This document shows positions 55,887 through 64,000 of a stretch of 64,000 nt of DNA, in pieces. The first letter of the stretch is position 1. Each line of letters starts with the position of its first letter. Position numbers and translations under genes: made by a program. The stretch is from Undibacterium sp. 5I1. GTDB taxonomy: Bacteria; Pseudomonadota; Gammaproteobacteria; Burkholderiales; Burkholderiaceae_D. The DNA lies in assembly GCF_034314085.1 (NCBI RefSeq), contig NZ_JAVIWI010000001.1, forward strand, positions 1,302,001-1,366,000. The letters are read 5' to 3'. The notes beneath the pieces are model-generated. The model worked only from the letters and a program-made list of their open reading frames with translations. It did no database searches and was not told the DNA's origin.

Positions 55887-56882
55887 ATGAAAACTACAGC
55901 ACGAGTAAATAGGTTAATTTCCTCTGGCTTGTTAGTCGCCTTATTTTGTTATGTGGGACTCGCTGTACCTGCTGTCGCAGCAGAAGCTACGGTGAAAGTG
56001 ACGCCCTTAGGTAGCCACGACGGTGAGTTTTGTGCAGCTGACCGTGCCTTGATTTTTGAAGATCCCGACGGCACTCGCATTCTTTATGACGCCGGTCGGA
56101 CCGTACGAGGTGGAACCGATGTGCGACTTGGCAAAATTGATGGTGTTCTTCTGAGTCATGTACATGGCGATCATCTCGGCGACATCCATCAGGCGACTGC
56201 GAATGCTGGATCATGCTCTGCGCCTGATTTTTCTGTGAAAAGTATTCCTTCGTCGGTGATGGAAGAGGTAGTCTTGAACAAAAAGGCCAAACTATTCGTC
56301 GGCGGTGAGATGGCCAGTTTTTTCTCACGCAGAATTAAAGAAGCAGGAGGGACTACCGATCTTGTCCAGCTGGTCCGGTTTGGTGGACAGAGCAAAATCG
56401 GTGGTATTAAGATTGCCAGTGTGACTGCGGCGCATTCCAACGGACTGGATTCTAAATTTCTGGCAGCGCCACTTTCAGAAACGCTGTCGACTAACGGTCT
56501 GACCGCATATGTCGGCCCGGCTGGCGGCTATGTGCTGACATTTTCGAACGGTTTAGTTGTCTACCTCTCTGGCGATACCGGCATCATTGCAGATCAGGAG
56601 GCCGTTGTGCGACGCTTTTATAAAGCCAAGCTGGCAGTGTTGAATATTGGCGGTACGTTTTCAACCGGGCCACAAGAGGCAGCCTACGTAATTAATGATC
56701 TGGTGAAACCGAATGCGGTGATCGCATCACACGCAAATGAGGCAGCGACTAAGGACGGAAAATTAATCGAGGGTAGCAAAACCATGGAATTTAGAACTGC
56801 GGTAAAAGTGCCAACCTACATTCCTTTAAGTGGCAAAACTATGGAGTTTGATAAAGACGCTAAATGTGTTGCAGGTTGCTAA
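55887..56882 (+). CDS. Exported metallo-beta-lactamase-fold hydrolase
   Basis: A 331-residue protein with a signal-like N-terminus MKTTARVNRLISSGLLVALF ending near VPAVAAEA. The MBL motif LLSHVHGDHLGD is near residues 88-99, with a shifted pattern (HVHGDH), and YLSGDTG near 225 and ASHAN near 275 supply further ligands. Several conserved positions therefore hold. The true substrate is not clear; the fold includes lactonases and esterases. It is 61 bp after the tannase-like gene and a terminator at 56924 follows, so the two look like one unit. Confidence 0.85.
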   Translation: MKTTARVNRLISSGLLVALFCYVGLAVPAVAAEATVKVTPLGSHDGEFCAADRALIFEDPDGTRILYDAGRTVRGGTDVRLGKIDGVLLSHVHGDHLGDIHQATANAGSCSAPDFSVKSIPSSVMEEVVLNKKAKLFVGGEMASFFSRRIKEAGGTTDLVQLVRFGGQSKIGGIKIASVTAAHSNGLDSKFLAAPLSETLSTNGLTAYVGPAGGYVLTFSNGLVVYLSGDTGIIADQEAVVRRFYKAKLAVLNIGGTFSTGPQEAAYVINDLVKPNAVIASHANEAATKDGKLIEGSKTMEFRTAVKVPTYIPLSGKTMEFDKDAKCVAGC

Positions 56883-56923
56883 GCTTCCATTTTTCTTCTA
56901 ATTATTCAGCTGGTAAAGAATAA

Positions 56924-56955
56924 AAAAATGGAGTGCTTAATGGCACTCCATTTTT
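56924..56955. terminator. Bidirectional rho-independent terminator
   Basis: AAAAATGGAGTGC (56924-56936) pairs with GCACTCCATTTTT (56943-56955) around TTAATG. It separates the MBL gene from the convergent TonB-dependent receptor. Confidence 0.93.
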
Positions 56956-56976
56956 AATTTCAACAATAAAAAAGAA

Positions 56977-59199
56977 TTACAGACGTCCGCTGATCGTCAC
57001 AAACAATTGACGTGGAGCACCAGTCAGCAAGGTCTGGAAAGTACCGGTTGGATCAGAGGTAGTAAATCCATTCGAGCCAATCGTACTGAAATATTGCTTG
57101 TCCAATAAATTCTCCACATTCACTTGGATAGAGAAATCTTTCAGACCCATAAAGTTCTTTTGTTTGTAACCCGCAGACAAATTCATGATCACGTAAGAAG
57201 GAACCTGTGCATCATTGGTGTAGGTATAGAAGCGCTTGTCTGTAAATTTACCTCCCAGTCGCGTGAACCAAACTGGATTTTCATATGAGACTTCTGTCTT
57301 AAACATCACTTTTGGTGAGTCAACGACTTGCTTACCTTCGATATTGACGACTTTTCCGTTGTCCAGATAGTTAGATTTATATTGCGAATTGTTGTACGTC
57401 AGAGAGTTAAACCATGACCAATCTTTCATCAAAGTCCACATCGCCGCAGCTTCTACACCGCTAGTCTGAACTTTACCGACGTTGACGAAGGTGCTAGGGC
57501 AACCGACAATTCCTGCACAAGTTGCCACCTGCAACAGACGGTCATCAAAGTTAGCGTAATAAGCAGCGACAGAGCCGACCAGATTGTCGCGTTTAAAGCG
57601 ATAACCCAGATCAAGCGTAGTTGAAGTCTCTGGTTTAATCGTTGCAGAGCTTAAATTAAACGCAGTTTGAGTTTGTGAGAAAGGACCGTTAACGCCCGGT
57701 TGGTAAGCGCGCATATTTTGAGACAAGCTAGTGAACAGCTCGTCATTTTTATTCAGCGAGTAGCTCAAGCCCAATTGCGGTAAAAACGTCTTTTTCGCTA
57801 CAATTTGACCTGCCGCACGTGTACCGATTAGACTAGTCGAATCAATCGTGACTTTCGGTGTTTTAAAACCAAAGTTCAGCTTTAATTGATCGGCCATTAA
57901 AGAGACCGTGTCTTGCGCATAGAACTGGGTCGTGGTCGTCGTAAAGTCTTGTTTGAATCCAGTGCTGGTCGGATTACTTAAGAAATAATTCGTATCTTGC
58001 GGTCCGCTGACGTTATAAAAATTTCTGGTCAAAGTATGCAGACTACGCTCGCCCCAAAAACCAGCATTCACTGAATGTTGGCCGACGTCCCAAGTGATAT
58101 CAGAGATCAATCCATCGCGACTAATCGAGTATTCGGTCGTGCGAATCGAAATAGGGATACCGTTAGTAGAAGGCGTGTAGGGTGTGTACCAATGGCCTTG
58201 TCCCTCGTTACTATGATGGTAAACCGTCGTTTTTAAATAAGTCGAATCACCTAACTTATTGTCCATCGTAGCACCAAATAAATAATCTTTACGCAGACCG
58301 CTACCCAGATAATACGCATCGTCCAGACTATTTACACCGCCGGTAAAGATCCCTTTTGCCGCGTTGACGGCTCGTTGCCAATCAGGTTGATAGTTGTCCC
58401 AATTATAGCCAAGACGCTTAACCATTTCTATGGACATATCTTGATAGTCAGTCTCGCGACGATCAGAATAATTAAAAAAAGCCGTTAGTTTATTCTCGCC
58501 AAAAACATGAACCAGTTTTGAATTGAATTGATCCTGATCTTGCGGACCCGCGCCTTTCCATTTGTCTGCACGTTGACGTGTAACGCTAAAATACGCTTTG
58601 GTACCAGTAGATAACAGACCGGTATCAACACGTGCAAAGGTGCGGTAGGTGCTGTCACTGCCAACTGTTTGCGCTGCAGTAAAACCCATATCGTTCGTCG
58701 GGTCAGACGAGAAGAATTGAACCGTGCCGCCTAAGTTACTAGTTGATGCTGTGCCTACGGCACCAGCACCTTGAGACAACGTCACTCTACCGATATTTTC
58801 AGAAGAAATCGCACGGCTAATATGAAGGCCGTTGTTATTGCCGTAGCTCATGTCACCCAATGGCACATTGTCTAAGGTAAATCCCATTTGATTCTGATTG
58901 AATCCACGTACGCTGAAACGGGTCGACCATTCATACGCGCCAAACGGATCGGCAGACTGGAATGAGACGCCCGGCAATTTGTCCAACGTCTTTAACGGGC
59001 TCGTTCCCGGCAAGACCTTCATCAAATCATCTTTGGTGATGTCTTGTACTTGACGTGTTTTACCCTGACCAAAAATCGTCACATTGATGGGCTCATTTTG
59101 CGTTTCTTGGGCAAATGCGTTGCTCGCAAACGCTTGCAATAAAATCAGATAAAGAGGGGTATATCGAAAATTACGAAAATTCCGAGAATGGTGTGACAC
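56977..59199 (-). CDS. TonB-dependent receptor
   Basis: A 740-residue outer-membrane receptor with a signal-like start (LYLILLQAFASNAFAQET). The plug begins near INVTIFGQGKTRQVQDITK and shows LKTLDKLPGVSFQSADPFG, FSVRGFNQNQMGFTLDNVPL and VGTASTSNLGGTVQFFSSDP. The barrel ends APRQLFVTISGRL. It has no adjacent regulator of the FecIR type. Substrate unknown; proximity to exported hydrolases suggests an organic breakdown product or siderophore. Confidence 0.92.
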   Translation of the reverse strand: MSHHSRNFRNFRYTPLYLILLQAFASNAFAQETQNEPINVTIFGQGKTRQVQDITKDDLMKVLPGTSPLKTLDKLPGVSFQSADPFGAYEWSTRFSVRGFNQNQMGFTLDNVPLGDMSYGNNNGLHISRAISSENIGRVTLSQGAGAVGTASTSNLGGTVQFFSSDPTNDMGFTAAQTVGSDSTYRTFARVDTGLLSTGTKAYFSVTRQRADKWKGAGPQDQDQFNSKLVHVFGENKLTAFFNYSDRRETDYQDMSIEMVKRLGYNWDNYQPDWQRAVNAAKGIFTGGVNSLDDAYYLGSGLRKDYLFGATMDNKLGDSTYLKTTVYHHSNEGQGHWYTPYTPSTNGIPISIRTTEYSISRDGLISDITWDVGQHSVNAGFWGERSLHTLTRNFYNVSGPQDTNYFLSNPTSTGFKQDFTTTTTQFYAQDTVSLMADQLKLNFGFKTPKVTIDSTSLIGTRAAGQIVAKKTFLPQLGLSYSLNKNDELFTSLSQNMRAYQPGVNGPFSQTQTAFNLSSATIKPETSTTLDLGYRFKRDNLVGSVAAYYANFDDRLLQVATCAGIVGCPSTFVNVGKVQTSGVEAAAMWTLMKDWSWFNSLTYNNSQYKSNYLDNGKVVNIEGKQVVDSPKVMFKTEVSYENPVWFTRLGGKFTDKRFYTYTNDAQVPSYVIMNLSAGYKQKNFMGLKDFSIQVNVENLLDKQYFSTIGSNGFTTSDPTGTFQTLLTGAPRQLFVTISGRL

Positions 59200-59757
59200 A
59201 GTTCTATCCTTTCAGTGGATAACTAGTTGATCTCAATTGGTGTAATGGTGTTCGTGAAGTAGTGGACTAAATTGACCTCAACGCAGCGCACTGTAGCGCG
59301 GTGATATGACGAAAAAATGACACTGGCTACAATTCAAAACGGATGAACTTTTTCACCACAGTTTGATGTTGGTTTGTGATCTCGTCATTTCAGTGACATA
59401 AACATCGGGTAAAAAAGGAAGTAAAAATTAACGCCGGATGTAATACTGTCGCCGCTAAAATTTACTTGGTAATGTGCGGTAATGATGTGGCTTTTTGACG
59501 TAAAGCAGTAACGAAAGTAGTCTCTAAAATTGAGCCGTCAGATATAAACAAGTTCCAGATGCGATCATAGAGCAAATAGGGAGTATTATTTATACGTCCA
59601 TATAATAATTGGACAATAATCCATATTTATTAAAATAATGGGGGAGTATACTAAAATATCTGCTTCTTCAATCCTTACAAACAAACTTGTACTGCTTTGC
59701 TCTGACGCCCGTCAGGCAGATATCGGAACTTCATTTCAAAAGGTCTAAAAGGTATAT
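59200..59757. other. Intergenic region between divergent genes
   Basis: The 558-bp gap between the divergent receptor and hydrolase genes contains repeat copy 5 (59579-59651). No small gene, riboswitch or terminator was recognised in the remainder. It should hold both promoters. Confidence 0.6.
59579..59651. repeat. Dispersed ~80-bp palindromic repeat, copy 5 of 5
   Basis: The right end GGGGGAGTATAC (59640-59651) matches the other copies in reverse orientation. The central dyad is GTCCA (59596-59600) / TGGAC (59610-59614). The left box GGGAGTAT (59579-59586) is in the same direction as the right one instead of inverted. Confidence 0.8.
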
Positions 59758-61083
59758 ATGCTGAAATATGGCTTAGTTGGATTTATGTTGTTGTCGTGCC
59801 TGGCATTGGATGTCAGTGCTGAAGATAATCATATCGATACGATCCGTTCTGATGCGCCAGAGCTTGCTCGGTACGGCAAGTTTTCTATCGGGGTGAAGAC
59901 GTTGAATCTCACCAATCCACACCAATTGGATATCGTCCGTGCCAAGCCAGGATTGCCGACACCGTATTACGATCGGCCAGTGACAGTAGAAGTCTGGTAT
60001 CCCGCCAAACTTGAAAAAGACCAACCCAGCTCAGGTGACTTACGTGTCATCACTCGTGATGGCAAAACGGAAGTGAGCTTGCATGGCAAAGCCGTGCGCA
60101 ATGCGGCACCAGATCAGGCTGGCGGTCCTTATCCTCTCTTGATTGTGTCGCATGGCTATCCGGGCAATCGTTTCCTACTCAGTCACTTAGCAGAAAATTT
60201 ATCAAGTAAAGGTTATGTCGTTGCATCGATTGATCATGCTGATAGTACCTACGGTGACCAGGGCGCATTTGGCAGCACGCTCTTGAACCGGTCACTGGAT
60301 CAGTTGTTCGTACTCAATGCGATGGCAAAACTCAATCGTGACTCAACCGATTCGCTTAAAGGCATGATCAATGCGGATATGACCGGATTGATCGGTTATT
60401 CCATGGGAGGATATGGCGCGTTGAACACGATTGGCGCTGGCGTTACGGCTGCGAGCGTCGGTTTTTCTTGGGGAACACCGAACGGTGCTTTAGCGGTGCG
60501 TCAATCAGGTAACGCCGACTATATCGCTTCAATCGATCCCCGCATTAAAGTAGCGATCGTGTTTGCACCTTGGGGTTGGAATGCTGGTTTTTGGGATGCA
60601 TCAGGATTGGCAGGGATCAAAATTCCGGTATTTTTTGTTGCTGGTAGCGCGGATGACGTGTCTGGCTATTCACCAGGAGTGAGAAATCTTTTTGAGGGAA
60701 GCGTCAATGCGCCTCGCTATTTACTTACCTATGAAAACGCCAATCATAACGCTGGTGCGCCCATACCTGCACCCAAAGAAACCTGGTCGCCAGTACCCAA
60801 TCTTAAATTTATTCCAGCAGAACATTACATTGATGCCGTTTGGGATAACGCCCGGATGAATAATATTGCGCAGCATTTCAGCACCGCATTTTTGGGAAAA
60901 TATTTAAAAAAAGAATCCGGCATGGACTCTTACCTGAATCTAGTGGAGAACGCCAAAGATGGTAAATGGTCAGTTGAGCCGAATGGCACGTTCAAAACTG
61001 ATCACACGTATTGGAAGGGTTTTCCGGCGCGTAGCGCGGTTGGTCTGCGTCTTGAACAACGCGCGCCTGACGGAACCAAATAG
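59758..61083 (+). CDS. Exported alpha/beta hydrolase (dienelactone hydrolase/PAF-acetylhydrolase-like)
   Basis: A 441-residue hydrolase with a signal peptide (MLKYGLVGFMLLSCLALDVSA). The nucleophile elbow GYSMGGYGALN is near residues 212-222, an upstream VSHGYPGNRF oxyanion region near 132, and NHNAGAPIP near 330 may carry the histidine. The fold is of the alpha/beta hydrolase, PAF-acetylhydrolase or dienelactone type. It lies next to a TonB receptor and the SMR gene. Substrate not known. Confidence 0.87.
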   Translation: MLKYGLVGFMLLSCLALDVSAEDNHIDTIRSDAPELARYGKFSIGVKTLNLTNPHQLDIVRAKPGLPTPYYDRPVTVEVWYPAKLEKDQPSSGDLRVITRDGKTEVSLHGKAVRNAAPDQAGGPYPLLIVSHGYPGNRFLLSHLAENLSSKGYVVASIDHADSTYGDQGAFGSTLLNRSLDQLFVLNAMAKLNRDSTDSLKGMINADMTGLIGYSMGGYGALNTIGAGVTAASVGFSWGTPNGALAVRQSGNADYIASIDPRIKVAIVFAPWGWNAGFWDASGLAGIKIPVFFVAGSADDVSGYSPGVRNLFEGSVNAPRYLLTYENANHNAGAPIPAPKETWSPVPNLKFIPAEHYIDAVWDNARMNNIAQHFSTAFLGKYLKKESGMDSYLNLVENAKDGKWSVEPNGTFKTDHTYWKGFPARSAVGLRLEQRAPDGTK

Positions 61084-61173
61084 GGTTTAGATTAATCTCT
61101 TACTGCAATGGGGCCAAAGCCCCTTGCTTGTTGTCATCTGCATTGAACGAATTTGTACTGTATTGGAAAAATA

Positions 61174-61497
61174 TTGAATCCCTGGCTCTTACTCATGTTG
61201 ACCATTTTGAGCGAAGTCATCGCGACAATTAATTTACGTTTGTCCGATGGTTTTACTAAAATCATTCCGTCCTCGATTGTCGTCGTTGGCTATGGACTCG
61301 CGTTTTGGGGATTGTCGGTTGTGATGCGTCGATTGGAAATTGGCATCGCTTATGCCGTCTGGTCTGGAGTAGGGACGGTAGCGACATCTATTTTAGGTGT
61401 GTTCTTATTTAATGAAGGTGTCAGTATTCCAAAGATCATTGGCATACTCCTTATCATCTCTGGCGTCGTATTACTCCACTCTGGCACGAGTAATTAA
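61174..61497 (+). CDS. SMR family small multidrug efflux protein
   Basis: A 107-residue protein with four transmembrane helices and the conserved membrane glutamate in LTILSEVIATINLRLSDGFT. EIGIAYAVWSGVGTVATSIL and GVSIPKIIGILLIISGVVLL are typical EmrE/QacE segments. The start is inferred as TTG at 61174 (LNPWLLLML), because EmrE-type proteins begin MNPW and TTGGAAAA lies just before; a further TTG at 61153 is in frame. Substrates are usually quaternary ammonium compounds or guanidinium, and both are possible. Confidence 0.88.
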   Translation: MNPWLLLMLTILSEVIATINLRLSDGFTKIIPSSIVVVGYGLAFWGLSVVMRRLEIGIAYAVWSGVGTVATSILGVFLFNEGVSIPKIIGILLIISGVVLLHSGTSN

Positions 61498-61670
61498 GCA
61501 TCTCTGGATGTGCGGGTTTGACTAGCTATCCATCTGATCAGCTTGAAATTCATTGATGGCGCAAGAAGACAAAATGTCACTCCAAAATGAATAAAAGTCT
61601 TTTGGTCATCAAAAGGTCATATCTGTGTGAAAAAATATTTGGTTATTTGCCGCTATCAAGGGAAACATCC

Positions 61671-62753
61671 ATGTATTTTGCCAATGTACTGTCCGCCCGA
61701 AAAATATCGTTTGTCCTCGCTGCGACCGCGATCAGTATTTCTCAGACTGGTGTCGCTGCAGAAAAGCTGCGCTTACTGACTTGGGCTGATTACGCACCAA
61801 AAGAAATTATTCAGCAATTTACAAAAGAAACTGGCATCGTCGTCGAAGTCACCATCTCTAATAACGAGGAAATGATTTCGAAGTTACGCGCCACGGGCGG
61901 CGCCGGATTTGATCTTGCGCAACCGAGTCAAGACCGGATCATCGGACCACTCGCTGAATTCGGCATGTATAAGCCGCTCGACCTCACCAAGATAAAAACA
62001 GACCGCTTCTTACCTGAGATGTTTGAAGCATCAAAAAAAGTTACGACCTACCAGGGCAAATCGTATGGCGTCCCGTTCTTCTGGGGAACAGATGGATTGG
62101 TCGTTGCAACTGACAAAGCAAAAATTGTCGACTATCTTGATTTGTGTCGTCCAGAATATAGCGGGAAAGTCGCAGTGCGACTGAAACGCCCAAGCCTGAT
62201 TGCGGTTGCCTTCTCGATGGGACAAGATCCATTTAAGGCATACGGAAATCCTAAACAATATGAGCAAATCATGCAGGCCGCAGGCGAAAAAATGATGGCG
62301 TGCAAGAAGAACTATAAATATTTTTGGGAAAGCAAAGATCAACTACTAAACGATCTGCGTAGCGGTGAATTGGTCGCAGCGCAAATGTGGGACAGCGGTG
62401 GATGGAAATTGAATCGCGAATTACCTGCGCTCAAATTCATTGCGCCAAAGTCGGGGGCATTGGGCTGGATTGATGCCTATGCGATACCGGCAAAAGGCAA
62501 AAATGATGAGGCTGCCTATGCGTGGATTAATTTTGTAACTCGTCCAGAAATTGCCGCACGCATGGCGCAAATTTCAGGCAGTTTTACGGCGGTAAAAGGG
62601 GCTGATAGTTTGATGGATGCCAAGATGAAATCGCAATTGAATGATTCGTTTTCTCCGGAAGCATTTAAAAATATCAAATGGTATCCAGCTATTCCTGCAG
62701 GCCTAGAAGAAATCGACGGAAAAATCCTTGATCGTGTTAAAGCGAGTTTGTAG
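61671..62753 (+). CDS. Polyamine-type ABC transporter substrate-binding protein
   Basis: A 360-residue periplasmic binding protein of the PotD/PotF class, with a signal peptide (MYFANVLSARKISFVLAATA then ISISQTGVAAEK). The start of the mature protein LRLLTWADYAPKEIIQQF is typical. FFWGTDGLVV, YIDAYAIPAKGKN-type (WIDAYAIPAKGKNDEAAYAW) and SGSFTAV are present. AAGGGAAA precedes the ATG at 61671. An ABC ATPase of the PotA type follows 66 bp later. Putrescine and spermidine are likely but other amines are possible. Confidence 0.9.
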   Translation: MYFANVLSARKISFVLAATAISISQTGVAAEKLRLLTWADYAPKEIIQQFTKETGIVVEVTISNNEEMISKLRATGGAGFDLAQPSQDRIIGPLAEFGMYKPLDLTKIKTDRFLPEMFEASKKVTTYQGKSYGVPFFWGTDGLVVATDKAKIVDYLDLCRPEYSGKVAVRLKRPSLIAVAFSMGQDPFKAYGNPKQYEQIMQAAGEKMMACKKNYKYFWESKDQLLNDLRSGELVAAQMWDSGGWKLNRELPALKFIAPKSGALGWIDAYAIPAKGKNDEAAYAWINFVTRPEIAARMAQISGSFTAVKGADSLMDAKMKSQLNDSFSPEAFKNIKWYPAIPAGLEEIDGKILDRVKASL

Positions 62754-62819
62754 AAGATTATTTTAAGCATTCCTAATCGGTACTTCTCCTAACCTGGCAG
62801 TTCACTTTTGCAAGAGTAA

Positions 62820-63962
62820 ATGAGTCATATTTCTAATAAAAAAATCGATTTAGCGATCTCTAACGTCACTAAACAATATACCTATCAAAATCAGTTATTT
62901 ACCGCAGTTGATAAGGTCTCTCTTGAAGTTCCTAAAGGGAGTTTCTGTTCCATCTTAGGACCCTCAGGATGTGGAAAAACCACCTTGCTCCGCATGATTG
63001 CTGGATTTATTCAGCCAGATCAGGGTGATATTCTGATTGATGGAAAAAGTATGCTGCAGGTCGCACCGAATGTTCGTCCGGTGAATATGATTTTTCAGCA
63101 CTTGGCCTTATTCCCGATGATGACGGTGGGGGAAAACGTCGCCTATGGATTGGAACGGCGCTCGGTCAAACGCGCAGAGATCAAACAAAAAGTCGCCGAT
63201 ATGTTGCGTCGAGTTGGCTTGCCTGATGCATCGGACAAGCGCATCGATCAACTCTCGGGTGGCCAAAAACAACGAGTTGCCATCGCGCGCTCTTTGATCC
63301 TCGATCCGACCTTGCTATTACTCGATGAGCCATTAGGCGCGCTTGACTTAAAGCTCAGAGAACACATGAAGCTGGAGCTAAAGCAATTACAAGCTGAAAT
63401 AGGTACCACATTTATCTACATCACTCATGACCAGTCCGAGGCGCTAGTCATGTCCGATTTCATCGGCGTGATGAATAAAGGGAAGTTTGAGCAGCTGGGA
63501 TCTCCACAAGATTTGTATTATCGACCGCAAACCGCGTTCGTTGCCAGCTTCGTGGGGAATAGTAACCAACTGTCTGGTCAGGTCGCCAATGCGAACGACA
63601 AATTTCTGGAAATAAAGGTGGGGGAGAATACCTTTATTCGCTCTGCGAACGTGCAAAAAATGAACACGGGCGCCTCTGCGGCATTATTTATTCGTCCTGA
63701 AAACATCGCTATGTCAATGAGACCGCCAACCGATATTGTGAGCGACAATCAGTTGGAAGGAAGCATCGGTACTATATTGTTTGACGGTGCTAACTCGTCG
63801 GTTGAGGTCAAGATCATCAACACGAAATTGTCAGTCAAAGTGGCGATGCCCCACACAGGTTTGAGCAATGTGTTTCAACCCGGTGCGCAAGTTTATTTGA
63901 GCTTTAATGCAGAGCATGTACATACATTTTCTGTCGATCTGAGCACGCACGGAAAACACTGA
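62820..63962 (+). CDS. Polyamine-type ABC transporter ATP-binding protein
   Basis: A 380-residue ABC ATPase. The Walker A motif GPSGCGKTT is near residues 47-55, signature LSGGQKQRVAIARS near 145 and Walker B LLLLDEPLGALDLKLR near 165. The C-terminal TOBE-like regulatory domain (about 285-380) is present, as in PotA/PotG. The ATG at 62820 has no strong ribosome site. It lies between the binding protein and the start of a further gene, which is probably the permease. Confidence 0.92.
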   Translation: MSHISNKKIDLAISNVTKQYTYQNQLFTAVDKVSLEVPKGSFCSILGPSGCGKTTLLRMIAGFIQPDQGDILIDGKSMLQVAPNVRPVNMIFQHLALFPMMTVGENVAYGLERRSVKRAEIKQKVADMLRRVGLPDASDKRIDQLSGGQKQRVAIARSLILDPTLLLLDEPLGALDLKLREHMKLELKQLQAEIGTTFIYITHDQSEALVMSDFIGVMNKGKFEQLGSPQDLYYRPQTAFVASFVGNSNQLSGQVANANDKFLEIKVGENTFIRSANVQKMNTGASAALFIRPENIAMSMRPPTDIVSDNQLEGSIGTILFDGANSSVEVKIINTKLSVKVAMPHTGLSNVFQPGAQVYLSFNAEHVHTFSVDLSTHGKH

Positions 63963-63970
63963 AACAGTTC

Positions 63971-64000
63971 ATGATGAAAACCAACAATTCATCCATATTG
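63971..64000 (+). CDS. Start of next gene in the ABC transporter operon (partial)
   Basis: ATGATG at 63971-63976 opens a frame reading MMKTNNSSIL to the end of the window, 9 bp after the ATPase gene. Position suggests the PotB-type permease, but only ten codons are visible, so the product is an inference from operon order. Confidence 0.45.
   Translation, partial: MMKTNNSSIL

Noticed and set aside
61105..61127. GGGGC/GCCCC hairpin after the alpha/beta hydrolase gene as a terminator
   Set aside because: The stem is bulged and the following T content (TTGTTG) is too poor to support the call.

Overview
The window reads as chromosomal DNA from a betaproteobacterium, most likely order Burkholderiales and perhaps an Oxalobacteraceae/Undibacterium-type organism. 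The basis is gene content: a DUF2863 protein, mfd-serB facing ispD-ispF, several TonB-dependent receptors, paired acyl-CoA dehydrogenases, and a cobalamin gene order usual in that group. Genus is inference. No integrase, transposase, phage gene or CRISPR array was seen.

Layout. 1-10276: cobalamin uptake and late synthesis (end of cobS, cobC, a PilZ protein, a cobalamin riboswitch, btuB, btuC, btuD, btuR, cobB, cobU, cbiB, cobD). 10343-18478: a type I restriction-modification operon, hsdM-yhcG-hsdS-hsdR, preceded by a 10-bp tandem repeat and followed by tRNA-Pro(GGG). 18903-20554: an M14 carboxypeptidase and a CYTH protein. 20813-24275: a minus-strand fatty-acid cluster with two acyl-CoA dehydrogenases and two MaoC hydratases. 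24577-26503: DUF2863 and a glutathione transferase. 26886-33224: MFS transporter, exported 2H phosphoesterase and TonB-dependent receptor, divergent from a ROK regulator. 33297-36130: BlaI-type repressor, M56 peptidase with a TonB-like tail, and a SIMPL lipoprotein. 36431-41677: LysR/SDR pair, WYL regulator with a divergent DUF1579-like gene, a small membrane protein and an EamA exporter. 42052-44498: an acyl-CoA dehydrogenase plus phosphotransferase pair resembling the two halves of ACAD10/11. 44780-51861: housekeeping genes serB, mfd, ispD, ispF, a DUF4404 gene and a DedA gene. 52090-64000: a chemoreceptor, exported esterases and hydrolases, another TonB-dependent receptor, an SMR efflux protein and the start of a polyamine-type ABC transporter operon.

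How they work together. The cobalamin block makes one story: BtuB imports corrinoid across the outer membrane, BtuCD across the inner membrane, BtuR adenosylates it, and CobU, CbiB, CobD, CobS and CobC build and attach the nucleotide loop. The riboswitch before btuB lets cobalamin shut off at least btuB. No btuF and no corrin-ring genes are in the window. The other blocks look like nutrient scavenging (receptor, exported hydrolase, inner-membrane transporter, local regulator) and acyl-CoA catabolism.

The least explained signals are non-coding. An ~80-bp AT-rich palindromic repeat occurs five times, always between genes, with TATACTCCCC-type end boxes and a TGTCCA/TGGACA core; two copies separate genes that look co-transcribed (btuR/cobB, ispD/ispF). 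A different 60-78-bp palindrome occurs twice (26637, 36207), and two larger imperfect palindromes lie at 36290 and 41828. The gene neighbourhood most worth testing as a new system is the ROK-regulated receptor/2H phosphoesterase/MFS set at 26886-33224.
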